A DNA stretch of 64,000 nt from Amycolatopsis echigonensis. GTDB lineage: Bacteria > Actinomycetota > Actinomycetes > Mycobacteriales > Pseudonocardiaceae. The DNA is taken from assembly GCF_014174495.1 (NCBI RefSeq), contig NZ_JACJHR010000018.1, positions 1-64,000 of the forward strand, written 5' to 3'. The translations under genes were made by a program, and so were the position numbers. The notes beneath the pieces are model-generated. The model saw nothing but the letters and a program-made list of their open reading frames with translations, was not told where the DNA came from and did not search any database. Position 1 is the first letter of the stretch. Each line of letters starts with the position of its first letter. Shown piece by piece: positions 26,347 to 35,766 of this stretch.

Positions 26347-27456
26347 ATGACTCGTTTCGTGACGAAGGCCGCGGTGGCGGCCCTGGTGGCACTGCCGGCG
26401 CTGGCCCCGGCCGCCGCGGCGCAGACCCAGGCCGGGCAGGCCGTCGACGAGAAGACCGGTCCGGTGTCGTTCGCCAACGTGGCGTCCGTGCGGCTCGGCG
26501 GCGACCCGCAGCACGGCGGCGCGCTCATCACCGAAACCCAGCGGTCCCCGCTCACCCCCGGTCAGTCGCAGCTCGGCACGGACCGCGTCGCGGTGCCGAA
26601 GAACGACGGAGAGCGCAACACCTTCGGCCCGAACTACGAGATCGACCTCGGCAAGTACGGCGACAGCTCGGCCAGCCCGTACCCGGCGGGCATCGCGAGC
26701 CGCGATCACCAGGTCGTCGCCGCGCTGCAGACCACCCACGTGCCCACCGCCGTCGCGGAGACCAACTACGCGCTGCGCGACAACGGCCGCAAGAAGCCCA
26801 AGCCGGTCGACAACACGATGCTGGTCCTCGAGGGCGCGCGCAGTTCGGTCGACTGCTCGGGTCCCGGCAAGGTCACCGGCACCACCACGGCCGCCCGCGT
26901 CTGGGTGCGCGGCGAGGACGACGCGCTGAAGCAGGTCGCGATGCCCGCCAGCGGGACGCTCAGCGTCACCGGCCTCAAGATGGGCTCGCCGACCGACGTG
27001 CCGCAGAGCGACCCCGGCAAGACCACCTCGGACCTCGTGGTGTCCCGTGTTTCCGGGTTCGACCAGCTGATCAAGCAGGACGGCTGGCGTTCCGGCGACG
27101 TCACCGCGCAGGCGGGCTGGCGCGTCGAAATCACCACGCACGCGCGCGACGCCAAGGACACCAAGCTGAGCGACGTGCAGACCACCATGGTGCTCGGCGG
27201 CGTCAGCTGCTCGATCCCGAAGGACTTCGTCGCGTTGGCTGGCAACGGCTCCGGCAGCGGAAGCACCGTCCAGCAGCCGTCGGTGCCCACCGAGGTCCCG
27301 GCCGGCTACCTCGGCCCGCAGGCTGCCGCACCGTCGGACGACCTGCGCCTGCCGCTCGGCTTCGGCCTGCTCGGCGGAGGTCTGCTGTTCGGCGCCGTCG
27401 CGATCGTGCTCGGCCGTCGCCGCGCGGCGCGGGTCGTCCGTTCCCGCGGCGAATAG
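26347..27456 (+). CDS. Secreted, C-terminally membrane-anchored surface protein (choice-of-anchor P/SCO1860-like)
   Basis: A 369-aa exported protein. Signal peptide at residues 1-25 (AALVALPALAPAAAAQ). A beta-rich ectodomain has VRLGGDPQHGG, a conserved SVDCSG and VSCSIPKD, giving two cysteines that may pair. A Pro-rich stalk leads to a C-terminal helix (LPLGFGLLGGGLLFGAVAIVLG) and the basic tail RRRAARVVR. This is the architecture of a sortase substrate, and it lies 3 bp before a class F sortase, yet no LPXTG or LAETG-like motif is visible before the helix. It resembles SCO1860-type proteins (recollection). Ligand unknown. Confidence 0.75.
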   Translation: MTRFVTKAAVAALVALPALAPAAAAQTQAGQAVDEKTGPVSFANVASVRLGGDPQHGGALITETQRSPLTPGQSQLGTDRVAVPKNDGERNTFGPNYEIDLGKYGDSSASPYPAGIASRDHQVVAALQTTHVPTAVAETNYALRDNGRKKPKPVDNTMLVLEGARSSVDCSGPGKVTGTTTAARVWVRGEDDALKQVAMPASGTLSVTGLKMGSPTDVPQSDPGKTTSDLVVSRVSGFDQLIKQDGWRSGDVTAQAGWRVEITTHARDAKDTKLSDVQTTMVLGGVSCSIPKDFVALAGNGSGSGSTVQQPSVPTEVPAGYLGPQAAAPSDDLRLPLGFGLLGGGLLFGAVAIVLGRRRAARVVRSRGE

Positions 27457-27459
27457 ACC

Positions 27460-28098
27460 GTGCCGCGCACCGTGCTGACGGTCGCGTCGGCGGTGATCGC
27501 CGTCCTGGCGATCGCGGCCGGCGTGATCGTCCTGACCTGGGTGCCCGCCCCGTCCCCGGTCGCGGTCGCCGACCCGCCGCCCGGTTCGCTGCCGGGCGAG
27601 GACGGCGCGCCCGCCGAACTGCCCTCGGACGGCCAGGCGATCGGCCTGCAACGCCCCGGCAGCATCCGGCTGCCGGACGGTTCCGAGGCTCGGCTCAAGC
27701 GCACCGAGATCACCCAGGCAGGCATCCTGCCGATCCCGCGCGGCCTCAGCGACGCCGCGTGGTGGGGCGCCCGCCTCGGCGCGGCGCAGGGCGCGGCGGT
27801 GCTGTCCGGACACGTCAACTGGGCGGGTACGAAGGGTCCCTTCGACGACCTGTGGCGCGTCCACACCGGCGACAACGTCAGCATCGTCGACGCTTCCGGC
27901 GGCCGCTGGCTCTACCGCGTCACCGGCGCGACCACGATCCCGAAGGAACAACTGCCCGCGCAAGCCCCCGGATGGTTCGCCCAGACCGGCCCGCACCGCC
28001 TGGTCCTGGTCACCTGCGGCGGCGACTACATCGGCGGCACCGAAGGCTACGACGAGAACCGGATCGTCACGGCGGACCTGGTCTCCCGGCCGGATTGA
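27460..28098 (+). CDS. Class F sortase (first of two)
   Basis: Membrane-anchored transpeptidase of 212 aa that cleaves sorting signals and attaches surface proteins. One N-terminal helix (residues 5-26), a Pro-rich linker, then the sortase barrel: catalytic His118 in LSGHVNWAG, Cys186 in LVLVTCGGDY, and Arg201 in ENRIV. Class F is assigned from the short domain and TCGGDY motif. It starts at GTG 27460, 3 bp after the surface protein gene. The stop codon lies inside the first unit of the 14-bp minisatellite. Confidence 0.92.
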   Translation: MPRTVLTVASAVIAVLAIAAGVIVLTWVPAPSPVAVADPPPGSLPGEDGAPAELPSDGQAIGLQRPGSIRLPDGSEARLKRTEITQAGILPIPRGLSDAAWWGARLGAAQGAAVLSGHVNWAGTKGPFDDLWRVHTGDNVSIVDASGGRWLYRVTGATTIPKEQLPAQAPGWFAQTGPHRLVLVTCGGDYIGGTEGYDENRIVTADLVSRPD

Positions 28099-28617
28099 TC
28101 GGGTTGGAGTGACCTGGCCCGGGTGACGTGGCCGGACTGACCTGGCCGGAGTGGCCGGGCTGGATTGACCCGACTGGATTGACTCGGCGGATTGGCACGT
28201 CCGGAGTGGTGTGGCCGGAGTGGCCTGCCCGGAGCGGCTGGGCGGAATTGACCCGGCTGCATTGACCGGGGTGGGCTAGCCCGGCGGACTGACCTGGCCG
28301 GGGTGACGTGGCCGGAGTGGCCTGGCCGGAGTGGCCGGGCTGGATTGACCCGGCTGGATTGACTCGGCCGGATCGGCCCGTCCGGAGTGGTGTGGCCGGA
28401 CGAGCCCGGCCGGAGGGGCCTGGCGGGATTGACCCGGCCGGATTGACCGAGCCGGAATAGCCGGGCTGGAGCAGCCGGGCCGGATTGGCAGAACTGGACT
28501 CGCCGGGCCGGACTGACTGGCTGGCGTGGCCTGGCTGGACTGACTGGCCGGGTTGGCCCGGGCGGAGTGGCCCGGCCGGAGTGAACTGCTCGGACTGATT
28601 CGGCCGGACCGAGCCGT
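28088..28617. repeat. 14-bp degenerate minisatellite between twin sortase genes
   Basis: About 38 consecutive units of 14 bp (some 13 or 15), consensus close to GGCCGGATTGACCC, fill 28088-28617. Variants such as GGCCGGAGTGGCCT and GGCTGGATTGACTC recur. A higher-order repeat of 180 bp is visible: 28111-28215 reappears at 28291-28395 with few changes. The array begins at the stop codon of the first sortase and ends about 200 bp before the second. Fourteen is not a codon multiple, and both strands translate to nonsense repeats, so it is non-coding. Confidence 0.92.
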
Positions 28618-28825
28618 CCAAGCCGGGACGGCTGGGAACCTCGCACCAGCTGTGCCGCGTGGCGGGTCCGCTCATCCGAAACACCCGCGAAAAGACACCA
28701 GCGAAGGACAAGGCCGCCAAGATCAAGGCCGCGAACCACCCGCCATCCAGGCGAAGATCCCTGCAACCCCATCACCTCCCCACCGCATGTCTCCCCGGAG
28801 AAACCTCCGGACCATGGGGAGCACG
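28618..28825. other. Leader region of second class F sortase
   Basis: Unique sequence between the minisatellite and the second sortase. It must hold the promoter of that gene if it is not read from the first sortase. A GGAG/CTCC pair around 28797-28808 gives a weak hairpin; nothing else was recognised. Confidence 0.4.
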
Positions 28826-29488
28826 ATGCAGGGCACGCAAGCACAACCAGCACGCAAACGCGGCGCAGTGATCGTCGTGGCTGCCGTCGTACTAGTGGCA
28901 GCCATCGCCGCCGTGCTGATCTTCTTCACCGGCAAGGACACCGTTGACTCGGCGCAGCCGCGGCAGCAGACCGGCACCGCGCAGGTCGGCGCCGGTCCGG
29001 GCGGGAGCAGCCAGGCTGGGAACACCCCGCCGGACCCCGGGCAGACCCCTGGCACCGTCAAGCTGCCCGGCGGCGGGCAGGCGAAGCTGATTCCCGAGGA
29101 GGTCGGCGCGGACGGCGCGCTGCCGATCCCGAAGAGCCTCGGCGAAGCGGCCTGGTGGGGGTCCGGGGTCGGGGCCGCGCAGGGTGTCACGCTGCTTTCC
29201 GGGCACGTCAACTGGGCGGGCGAGTCCGGGCCGTTCCAGGAACTGTGGCGGATGAAACCCGGCCAGGTCGTCAGCGTCGCCGACACCGCGGGCAAGCAGT
29301 GGGAGTACAAGATCGACGAGGTCCGCACGATCCACAAATCGGACCTGGCCGCCGAATCCGCGAAGCTGTTCGACCCCGAGGGCCCGCACCGGCTGGTGCT
29401 CGTCACGTGCGGCGGCGACTACGTGGGCGGCCAGGAGGGCTACGACGACAACCGGGTCGTCACGGCCTCGCCGGTCACCCGTTCGTGA
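28826..29488 (+). CDS. Class F sortase (second of two)
   Basis: A 220-aa paralog of the upstream sortase. A basic start (QPARKRG) leads to an N-terminal helix (VIVVAAVVLVAAIAAVLIFF), a Gly/Pro/Gln linker, and the catalytic barrel with His127 in LSGHVNWAG, Cys195 in LVLVTCGGDY, and an Arg in DDNRVV. Similarity to the first sortase is strong in the barrel and absent in the linker. ATG 28826 is chosen since GGGGAG lies just upstream; ATG 28814 is also in frame. Two adjacent copies suggest gene duplication, perhaps with different substrates. Confidence 0.9.
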   Translation: MQGTQAQPARKRGAVIVVAAVVLVAAIAAVLIFFTGKDTVDSAQPRQQTGTAQVGAGPGGSSQAGNTPPDPGQTPGTVKLPGGGQAKLIPEEVGADGALPIPKSLGEAAWWGSGVGAAQGVTLLSGHVNWAGESGPFQELWRMKPGQVVSVADTAGKQWEYKIDEVRTIHKSDLAAESAKLFDPEGPHRLVLVTCGGDYVGGQEGYDDNRVVTASPVTRS

Positions 29489-29578
29489 CCTCCGACCTGC
29501 GCGGAGGCCCCGGGGACCGGCCGGATACGCTGGACCTTCAAGTCCGATAACCGTCCCCGCATGCGTCCGGAGCGTGGA

Positions 29579-30967
29579 GTGCCCGCCAATACCATCGAAA
29601 CCGTCGTCAGTCTGTGCAAGCGCCGTGGCTTCGTCTTCCCGTCGGGAGAGATCTACGGCGGCACCAGGTCGGCGTGGGACTACGGGCCGCTCGGCGTGGA
29701 GCTGAAGGACAACATCAAGCGCCAGTGGTGGAAGACCGTCGTGCAGGGCCGCGAGGACGTGGTCGGCATCGACTCCTCGGTCATCCTCCCGCGCCAGGTG
29801 TGGGTCGCCTCGGGGCACGTGAACGTGTTCACCGACCCGCTGATCGAGTGCCTTTCGTGCCACAAGCGGTTCCGTGCCGACCAGCTCGCCGAGGACTTCG
29901 AGGCGCGCACCGGCAAGGCCACCACCGAGGACGACCTGTCCGAGGTGCCGTGCCCGAACTGCGGCACCCGCGGCAAGTACACCGAGCCGCGCGACTTCAA
30001 CATGATGCTGAAGACGCATCTCGGCCCGGTCGAGACCGAGGAGGGCCTGGCCTACCTCCGCCCGGAGACCGCGCAGGGCATCTTCGTCAACTTCCTCAAC
30101 GTGCAGACCGCCTCGCGCAAGAAGCCGCCGTTCGGCATCGGCCAGATCGGCAAGTCCTTCCGCAACGAGATCACGCCGGGCAACTTCATCTTCCGCACGC
30201 GCGAGTTCGAGCAGATGGAGATGGAGTTCTTCGTCGAGCCGGGCGAGGACGAGCACTGGCACCAGTACTGGATCGACACGCGCACCGAGTGGTACAAGGA
30301 CCTCGGCATCAAGGCCGAGAACCTGCGCCACTACGAGCACCCGAAGGAAAAGCTCTCGCACTACGCGAAGCGCACCGTCGACATCGAGTACCGGTTCGCG
30401 TTCAACGCCGGTCAGGAGTGGGGCGAGCTGGAAGGCATCGCCAACCGCACCGACTTCGACCTGACCACGCACTCGAACCACTCGGGCGTGGACCTGTCGT
30501 TCTTCGACCAGGCCTCGGGCCAGCGCTACCGGCCGTTCGTGATCGAACCGGCCGCGGGCGTCGGCCGTTCGATGATGGCGTTCCTGGTCGACGCGTACGA
30601 CGAGGAAGAGGTGCCGAACGCCAAGGGCGGCACCGACAAGCGCACCGTGCTGCACCTCGACCCGCGGCTCGCGCCGTTCAAGGCCGCGGTGCTGCCGCTG
30701 TCGCGCAACGCCGACCTGTCGCCGAAGGCGCGCGACCTGGCCGCGCGGCTGCGCAAGCACTGGAACGTCGACTTCGACGACGCCCAGGCGATCGGCCGCC
30801 GCTATCGCCGCCAGGACGAGATCGGCACGCCGTACTGCGTCACGGTCGACTTCGACACGCTCGAGGACAACGCCGTGACGGTCCGCGAGCGCGACAGCAT
30901 GAGCCAGGAGCGCATCTCGATCGACCAGGTCGAGTCGTACCTGGCCGGTCGCCTGCTCGGCTGCTGA
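29579..30967 (+). CDS. glyS: Glycyl-tRNA synthetase (homodimeric type)
   Basis: Class II aminoacyl-tRNA synthetase charging tRNA-Gly. The 462 aa match the mycobacterial enzyme in length. It starts [18 protein letters not shown], with motif 1 region [12 protein letters not shown], a zinc-binding insertion with CLSCHKRF and CPNCG, motif 2 [19 protein letters not shown], and motif 3 in GRSMMAFL with the anticodon-binding domain after. GTG 29579 agrees with homologs; an in-frame ATG at 29561 would add six residues. A strong hairpin terminator follows. Confidence 0.96.
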   Translation: MPANTIETVVSLCKRRGFVFPSGEIYGGTRSAWDYGPLGVELKDNIKRQWWKTVVQGREDVVGIDSSVILPRQVWVASGHVNVFTDPLIECLSCHKRFRADQLAEDFEARTGKATTEDDLSEVPCPNCGTRGKYTEPRDFNMMLKTHLGPVETEEGLAYLRPETAQGIFVNFLNVQTASRKKPPFGIGQIGKSFRNEITPGNFIFRTREFEQMEMEFFVEPGEDEHWHQYWIDTRTEWYKDLGIKAENLRHYEHPKEKLSHYAKRTVDIEYRFAFNAGQEWGELEGIANRTDFDLTTHSNHSGVDLSFFDQASGQRYRPFVIEPAAGVGRSMMAFLVDAYDEEEVPNAKGGTDKRTVLHLDPRLAPFKAAVLPLSRNADLSPKARDLAARLRKHWNVDFDDAQAIGRRYRRQDEIGTPYCVTVDFDTLEDNAVTVRERDSMSQERISIDQVESYLAGRLLGC

Positions 30968-30985
30968 CCGCCGCGAAAACCCGTT

Positions 30986-31025
30986 CCGGACGGCCCTTCC
31001 CGCACTCGCGGGGAGGGCCGTCCGG
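30986..31025. terminator. Hairpin terminator after glyS
   Basis: The arms 30986-31001 and 31010-31025 (starting CCGGACGGCCC and ending GGGCCGTCCGG) pair over 16 bp with a single G-U, around an 8-nt loop. CGTTTCG follows. The strength of the stem and the position 18 bp after the stop support termination. Confidence 0.75.
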
Positions 31026-31117
31026 CGTTTCGCCCCGGTCACCCCTGACACCTGTCACGGTCGGGTCGTGACGCTCGGCCTGCGTGCCGCCCGCCCCGGC
31101 GCGGCACGCTTCAAGCC

Positions 31118-32047
31118 ATGGACAACACACAGGAAATCGCGGCGGGGGCGGCGATCCGGCTGGGCGGGATCGCCAAGCGCTACGGCGACGTGCGCGCGGT
31201 CAGCCACGTAGACCTGACCATCGCGCCGGGGGAAGTGGTGGCGCTGCTCGGGCCCAACGGGGCGGGCAAATCGACCACCGTCGACATGATTCTGGGGCTC
31301 ACCACCCCCGACGAGGGCACCGTTTCGGTGTTCGGCCAGACGCCCGCCGACGCCGTCCGCGCCGGGATGATCGGCGCGATGCTGCAGGGCGGCACGCTGC
31401 TGGACGACCTGACCGTGCGCGAAACCGTCGGTCTCGTCGCGAAACTGCACCGCCGTCCGATGCCGGTGCGGGACGCGCTGCGCGCCGCGGGCGTCGAGGA
31501 CATCGCCGACCGGCGCGCCAACAAGCTTTCCGGCGGGCAGAAGCAGCGCGTGCGCTTCGCGGTCGCGTTGGTGTCGGACCCTGATCTGCTGGTGCTCGAC
31601 GAGCCGACCGCAGCGATGGACGTCGGCAGCCGGCGCGAGTTCTGGAAGTCGATGTACTCGTTCACCGACACCGGCCGCACCGTGCTGTTCGCGACGCATT
31701 ACCTCGAGGAAGCCGAGGAATTCGCCGACCGGGTCGTGCTGATGCGGGCCGGGGCGGTCGTCGCCGACGGGTCCGTCGCGCAGGTCCGCGCTCTCGCCGG
31801 CGGACGCACGATCCGCGCGGTGCTGCCCGCCGGGATCAGCGACCAGCTGGTCTCGACGCTGCCCGCGGTCACCTCCTTCGAACTGCGCGGCGAACGCGTC
31901 GCACTGTCCAGTTCGGACTCCGACACCACCTTGCGCGCGCTCCTCGCCGCTGTCCCGGCCGTGCGCGACATCGAGATCGGCGCGGTCGGCCTCGAGGGCG
32001 CGTTCCTTTCCCTGACCTCCGACGAAACGGAAGAAGCAGTCCGATGA
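31118..32047 (+). CDS. ABC transporter ATP-binding protein
   Basis: Nucleotide-binding subunit, 309 aa, of an ABC-2 type exporter. Walker A GPNGAGKSTT, signature LSGGQKQRV, Walker B LLVLDEPTAAMD and the switch histidine in ATHYLEEAEE are all present. A C-terminal extension (about residues 220-309) is of the drug/antibiotic exporter type. Coupled by ATGA to the permease, and followed by a two-component system, the common layout of DesKR/LiaRS-type self-regulated exporters. Substrate unknown. Confidence 0.93.
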   Translation: MDNTQEIAAGAAIRLGGIAKRYGDVRAVSHVDLTIAPGEVVALLGPNGAGKSTTVDMILGLTTPDEGTVSVFGQTPADAVRAGMIGAMLQGGTLLDDLTVRETVGLVAKLHRRPMPVRDALRAAGVEDIADRRANKLSGGQKQRVRFAVALVSDPDLLVLDEPTAAMDVGSRREFWKSMYSFTDTGRTVLFATHYLEEAEEFADRVVLMRAGAVVADGSVAQVRALAGGRTIRAVLPAGISDQLVSTLPAVTSFELRGERVALSSSDSDTTLRALLAAVPAVRDIEIGAVGLEGAFLSLTSDETEEAVR

Positions 32048-32784
32048 ACCCCGCCTACCTGGTTGTCGAAACCCGCAGGCTGTTCCGCTCGCCGCGGTTC
32101 CTGATCTTCGTCGTGGCCTTCCCGGTCCTCATGTTCCTGTTGCAGGCCACGGTGTTCACCGACCAGTCGGCGGCGGACCACGTCGCGATCGCGGGCGTGA
32201 TCATGGTCAACATGATGACGTTCGGCGCCTTCGCCGCGGCCACCACGAACGGCGCCCGCCTCGCGATCGAACGGGCCGGCGGCTGGCAGCGGCAGCTGCG
32301 GCTGACCCCGCTGTCCGGCGCGGGATACCTCGGCGGCAAAGCGCTGTCCGGGATGCTCGCCGGGCTGCCCGCGCTGATCCTGGTGCCGGTCATCGCGGCC
32401 TTCTCCCAGGGCGTGCACCTCGACCCGGCGGGCTGGATGCGGGTCTTCCTCGGCATTTTCCTGGGCACCGTTCCGCTGGTGCTGCTCGGACTGCTGCTGG
32501 GCCAGTTCGGCACTCCGGAGTCGATGCAGCCGATCAGCATGATCGTCACCCTCGGCATGGGTTTCCTCGGCGGGCTCTGGATCCCCTTGGACGGCATGCC
32601 GTCCTGGATGCACGACGTCGCGCAGATCATGCCGACCTACTGGGTCCTCGGGCTGGTCCGGCCCGTGGTGACGAATCAGCTGCTGGTGAGCTTGCCGACC
32701 GCGATCGGCGTGCTCGGGGCGTGGACGCTGGCGCTCGGGATTGTCGTGGTCAGGCGATACCGTAAGGACAGCGCTCGGGTCTGA
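32044..32784 (+). CDS. ABC-2 type transporter permease
   Basis: Membrane subunit of 246 aa with six helices, the ABC-2 arrangement. NPAYLVVETRRLFRSPRFLIF begins with the amphipathic lead-in, then FVVAFPVLMFLLQA, VIMVNMMTFGAFAAA and LDGMPSWMHDVAQIMPTYW. The last is typical of drug-exporter permeases of this class. ATG overlaps the ATPase stop. One such protein probably dimerises with two ATPases. Substrate unknown. Confidence 0.92.
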   Translation: MNPAYLVVETRRLFRSPRFLIFVVAFPVLMFLLQATVFTDQSAADHVAIAGVIMVNMMTFGAFAAATTNGARLAIERAGGWQRQLRLTPLSGAGYLGGKALSGMLAGLPALILVPVIAAFSQGVHLDPAGWMRVFLGIFLGTVPLVLLGLLLGQFGTPESMQPISMIVTLGMGFLGGLWIPLDGMPSWMHDVAQIMPTYWVLGLVRPVVTNQLLVSLPTAIGVLGAWTLALGIVVVRRYRKDSARV

Positions 32785-32808
32785 CCGGGCCGGGGAGGGG
32801 AGAACGAC

Positions 32809-34038
32809 GTGTGGCCACTCGGGCGGGAGGCGACGACCGGCACGCCCGCGACGCTGCGGTTCGGGCTCACCGACCGGGCGTCCTGGTGGGACGACCCGCC
32901 GGTGCGCCGGGGACGGGGACCGCACAAGATCGGGTGGCCGATCTTCGCGGTCGGCTTCCTGCTGCCGTACCTGATCCCCGCGACCCGGGGCCTGATCCAG
33001 GACCCAGGGCCGCTGTGGATGCGGATCCTGCTCTTCGCGCTGATCGACGTGTACGCGCTCTGCTACGTCGTGTTCCCGGCGGTCTTCGGCAAGTCCCGGC
33101 GGGTGAAGCTCTGGTTCGGCGGGGTCATGCTGGTGCTGGGCCTGCTGTGCGCGCTGGTCGCGGACGCGAGCCCGTACATCCTGCTCTACGCCACCGCGAC
33201 GCTGGCCTTCCTGTTCCCGGCTGCCTGGGCGGTGATCTTCAACGGGTCCGCGCTGGGTCTGCTGGTGCTGGTCCTGTACCTGCGCGGGGCGCTGTCGGAG
33301 CACTTCAGCGACGTCATCACGGTCGTCTCGGTCACGTCGGCGATGTTCTTCATGTCCAATCTGATCCGGGTGATCCGCAGGCTGGAGCTGGCGAACCAGG
33401 AGATCGGGACGCTCGCGGTCGCCAACGAACGCGAGCGGGTCGCCCGGGATCTGCACGATCTGCTCGGGCACAGCCTCACCACGATCACGGTCAAGTCCGG
33501 TGTGGCGCGGAGGGTGCTGGAAAGCTCCGGCGACATCGACCGCGCGGTGCAGGAGATCCGAGAGGTCGAAGGGCTTTCGCGTTCGGCGTTGTCGGACGTG
33601 CGGGCGACGGTGTCGGAATATCGCGAGGTTTCGCTGCCCGCGGAGATCGCTGGGGTGCGGGCGGCGTTGCGCGCGGCGGAGATCGACGCCGAACTGCCGC
33701 ACGCGGTGGACAACGTCCGGCCGGAATTGCAGAGCACATTCGGCTATGTGCTGCGCGAGGCGATTACCAACGTGCTGCGGCACTCCGGTGCGAAGTCGGT
33801 GAAGGTGCGGCTGGGCCGCGACTGGCTGGAGGTCGAGGACAACGGCTGTGCGGTGGGGGACGTCGCGCCGGGCAACGGGTTGCGCGGACTGTCCGAACGG
33901 CTGGCCGCGATCGGGGGCACATTGGCGACGCGGACGCGGCCCGGGGGAGGATGGGTCGTCCGGGCCGAAGTCCGGCAGCCGAGCCCGGACGGATCCGCCG
34001 TCGCGGTGCGGGCCGAACCCGCCGGAGGACTGGCATGA
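32809..34038 (+). CDS. Sensor histidine kinase, DesK/NarX-like
   Basis: A 409-aa membrane sensor. A cytoplasmic start leads to five or six hydrophobic helices (about residues 45-190) with little extracellular loop, suggesting it senses the membrane or the adjacent transporter. The HisKA_3 dimerisation helix has ERERVARDLHDLLGHSLT with phospho-acceptor His216. The ATPase domain has REAITNVLRHSGA and EVEDNG, then GNGLRGLSERLA. Starts at GTG 32809 and overlaps the regulator gene (ATGA). The stimulus is unknown. Confidence 0.93.
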   Translation: MWPLGREATTGTPATLRFGLTDRASWWDDPPVRRGRGPHKIGWPIFAVGFLLPYLIPATRGLIQDPGPLWMRILLFALIDVYALCYVVFPAVFGKSRRVKLWFGGVMLVLGLLCALVADASPYILLYATATLAFLFPAAWAVIFNGSALGLLVLVLYLRGALSEHFSDVITVVSVTSAMFFMSNLIRVIRRLELANQEIGTLAVANERERVARDLHDLLGHSLTTITVKSGVARRVLESSGDIDRAVQEIREVEGLSRSALSDVRATVSEYREVSLPAEIAGVRAALRAAEIDAELPHAVDNVRPELQSTFGYVLREAITNVLRHSGAKSVKVRLGRDWLEVEDNGCAVGDVAPGNGLRGLSERLAAIGGTLATRTRPGGGWVVRAEVRQPSPDGSAVAVRAEPAGGLA

Positions 34039-34640
34039 TCCGGGTGCTGCTGGCCGACGACCAGGCGATGGTGCGCGGCGCGCTGGCCACCGTGCTCGGC
34101 CTGGAAGGCGACATCGAAGTGGTGGCCCAGGTCGGCACCGGCGACGAGGTCGTGGCCGCGGCGAAGGAAACGGCGCCGGACGTCGCGCTGCTCGACGTGC
34201 AGATGCCCGGCATGGACGGCCTCACCGCGGCGGCCGAGCTGAAAACCGCGCTCCCGGCGTGCCGGGTGATCATCTGCACGACGTTCGGCCGCCCCGGCTA
34301 CCTGGCCCGCGCCATGGCCGCGGGCGCGGCCGGGTTCGTGGTGAAGGACGCGCCGCCGGAACAGCTCGTCGAGGCGGTGCGCCGAGTCCACAGTGGACTG
34401 CGAGTGGTCGATCCGGCGCTGGCCGCGGAGTCGCTCGCCACCGGAACCAGCCCGCTGACCGCCCGGGAACGCGACGTGCTCAGCGCGGCCAAGGACGGCA
34501 GCACGGTCGCGGACATCGCGAAATCTCTCTTCCTGTCCGACGGAACTGTGCGCAATCACTTGTCGTCGGCGATCGGGAAGACTGGTGCGCGCACGCGCGC
34601 GGAGGCGGTGCGGCTGTCGGAGGAACGCGGCTGGCTCTAG
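34035..34640 (+). CDS. Response regulator, NarL/DesR family
   Basis: A 201-aa two-domain regulator. The receiver begins MIRVLLADDQAMVRGAL, with phospho-acceptor Asp54 in LLDVQMPGMDG and a conserved Lys in VVKDAPP. The LuxR-type output domain reads LTARERDVLSAAKDGSTVADIAKSL then SDGTVRNHLSSAIGKTG. ATG overlaps the kinase stop, so the pair is co-translated. It probably activates the upstream ABC exporter genes (inference from layout). Confidence 0.95.
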   Translation: MIRVLLADDQAMVRGALATVLGLEGDIEVVAQVGTGDEVVAAAKETAPDVALLDVQMPGMDGLTAAAELKTALPACRVIICTTFGRPGYLARAMAAGAAGFVVKDAPPEQLVEAVRRVHSGLRVVDPALAAESLATGTSPLTARERDVLSAAKDGSTVADIAKSLFLSDGTVRNHLSSAIGKTGARTRAEAVRLSEERGWL

Positions 34641-35088
34641 CTTCGGCTCCGCGCCAAGCGGCTCACTGAAGTCTCGCGGCGCGGGTGTGCGGCGAGTTCG
34701 CTGTCGTGTTGCTCGCCGGGTCGGTGCGGAGCACCGGCTGAGAGGTCACGGGCCGCGCGGTTCCGCTCACGGACCTCCGCATCGCGCGCCGGGCCGATCG
34801 GCAGAGACAAGAACCCCGCGCCGCCGACGCCGCACCCACCACTGAGAAACCTCGACGTGGGGCCCTTGGGGTGTGTCCGTCGCACCGAATGCCACGCAGC
34901 AGACCTCGCCGCACTCACCTCGGCAAACCATAGGACCGCCGTTGTGGGCGTGCGCCTTGGCCGCTGCCTTCAAACGGAGGTGCTGCGCGCGGTGGGCTGA
35001 TCAAAACCTCAATGGAAGGGGGACCCCGCCAGGGCGGCACCGGGGTGCCTTCCCGCCACCGGAGGTCGGCTCTGCGAGGATGGCCGCC
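34641..35088. other. Intergenic region, nothing recognised
   Basis: 448 bp between the response regulator and the YdcF-type gene. Open frames on both strands are Arg/Ser-rich without family resemblance. No tRNA, repeat array or strong hairpin was seen. Confidence 0.5.
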
Positions 35089-35736
35089 ATGGATGCGCGG
35101 ACAGGTCCTACGGCGGGAAACTGGGTGCGCCGCATCGTTTTCGGTGCGGTGCTGGCCCTTGTCGCGGTCATCGGGGGCACCGCGTTCCGCGTGTGGCAGG
35201 TCGCGCGCGAGAACGACCGGACACCGGCGGATGCGATCGTCGTGCTGGGCGCCGCCCAATACAACGGCAAGCCCTCGGAGATCTTCACCGCGCGGCTGGA
35301 GAAGGCCCGGCAACTCTACGCGGCAGGCGTTTCGAAGACCGTCATCACCGCTGGCGGCAAGAAAACTCGCGACAACTTCACCGAGGCGACGGCGGGGGCC
35401 CGATGGCTGGCCAAACACGGCGTGCCGGAATCCGCGACGTTGCCGGTCGGCGAGGGCAATGACACCCTGCGCAGCCTCCGCGCGGTCGCCGATCAGGTGA
35501 AGGCGCGCGGCTGGCGTTCGGTGGTGCTGGTCAGCGACCCGTGGCATTCCTACCGGTCGCGGACGATGTCCGAGGACCTCGGGCTGGAGGCGTGGACCGC
35601 GCCGACGCACAGCGGGCCGATCGTGCAGGAACGGTCGACGCAGGTCCGCTACATCTTCCGCGAAACCGGCGCGCTGCTGTTCTACGAGCTGACCAAGTCG
35701 CCCGCGGACGACCTGTTCGGCACGACGATGGGCTGA
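35089..35736 (+). CDS. YdcF/ElyC family (DUF218) membrane-anchored protein
   Basis: A 215-aa protein with one N-terminal helix (residues about 15-35) and an extracellular DUF218 domain. ADAIVVLGAAQYNGKPSE, RLEKARQLYAAG, ITAGG, and VLVSDPWHSYRSRTMSEDLGL show the family sequence. Some members affect cell envelope integrity; substrate unknown. ATG 35089 is preferred because AGGA lies eight bases upstream; ATG 35080 is in frame. It precedes dgt by 30 bp, possibly one transcript. Confidence 0.9.
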   Translation: MDARTGPTAGNWVRRIVFGAVLALVAVIGGTAFRVWQVARENDRTPADAIVVLGAAQYNGKPSEIFTARLEKARQLYAAGVSKTVITAGGKKTRDNFTEATAGARWLAKHGVPESATLPVGEGNDTLRSLRAVADQVKARGWRSVVLVSDPWHSYRSRTMSEDLGLEAWTAPTHSGPIVQERSTQVRYIFRETGALLFYELTKSPADDLFGTTMG

Positions 35737-35766
35737 ATTGTCGGTCCCCGCGCCTAAGCTGGCGGG

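Noticed and set aside
28047..28853. Minus-strand Pro/Gly/Ser/Arg-rich open frames over the minisatellite
   Set aside because: They are translations of the 14-bp repeat in rotating frame; both frames are open only because the unit lacks stops on that strand.
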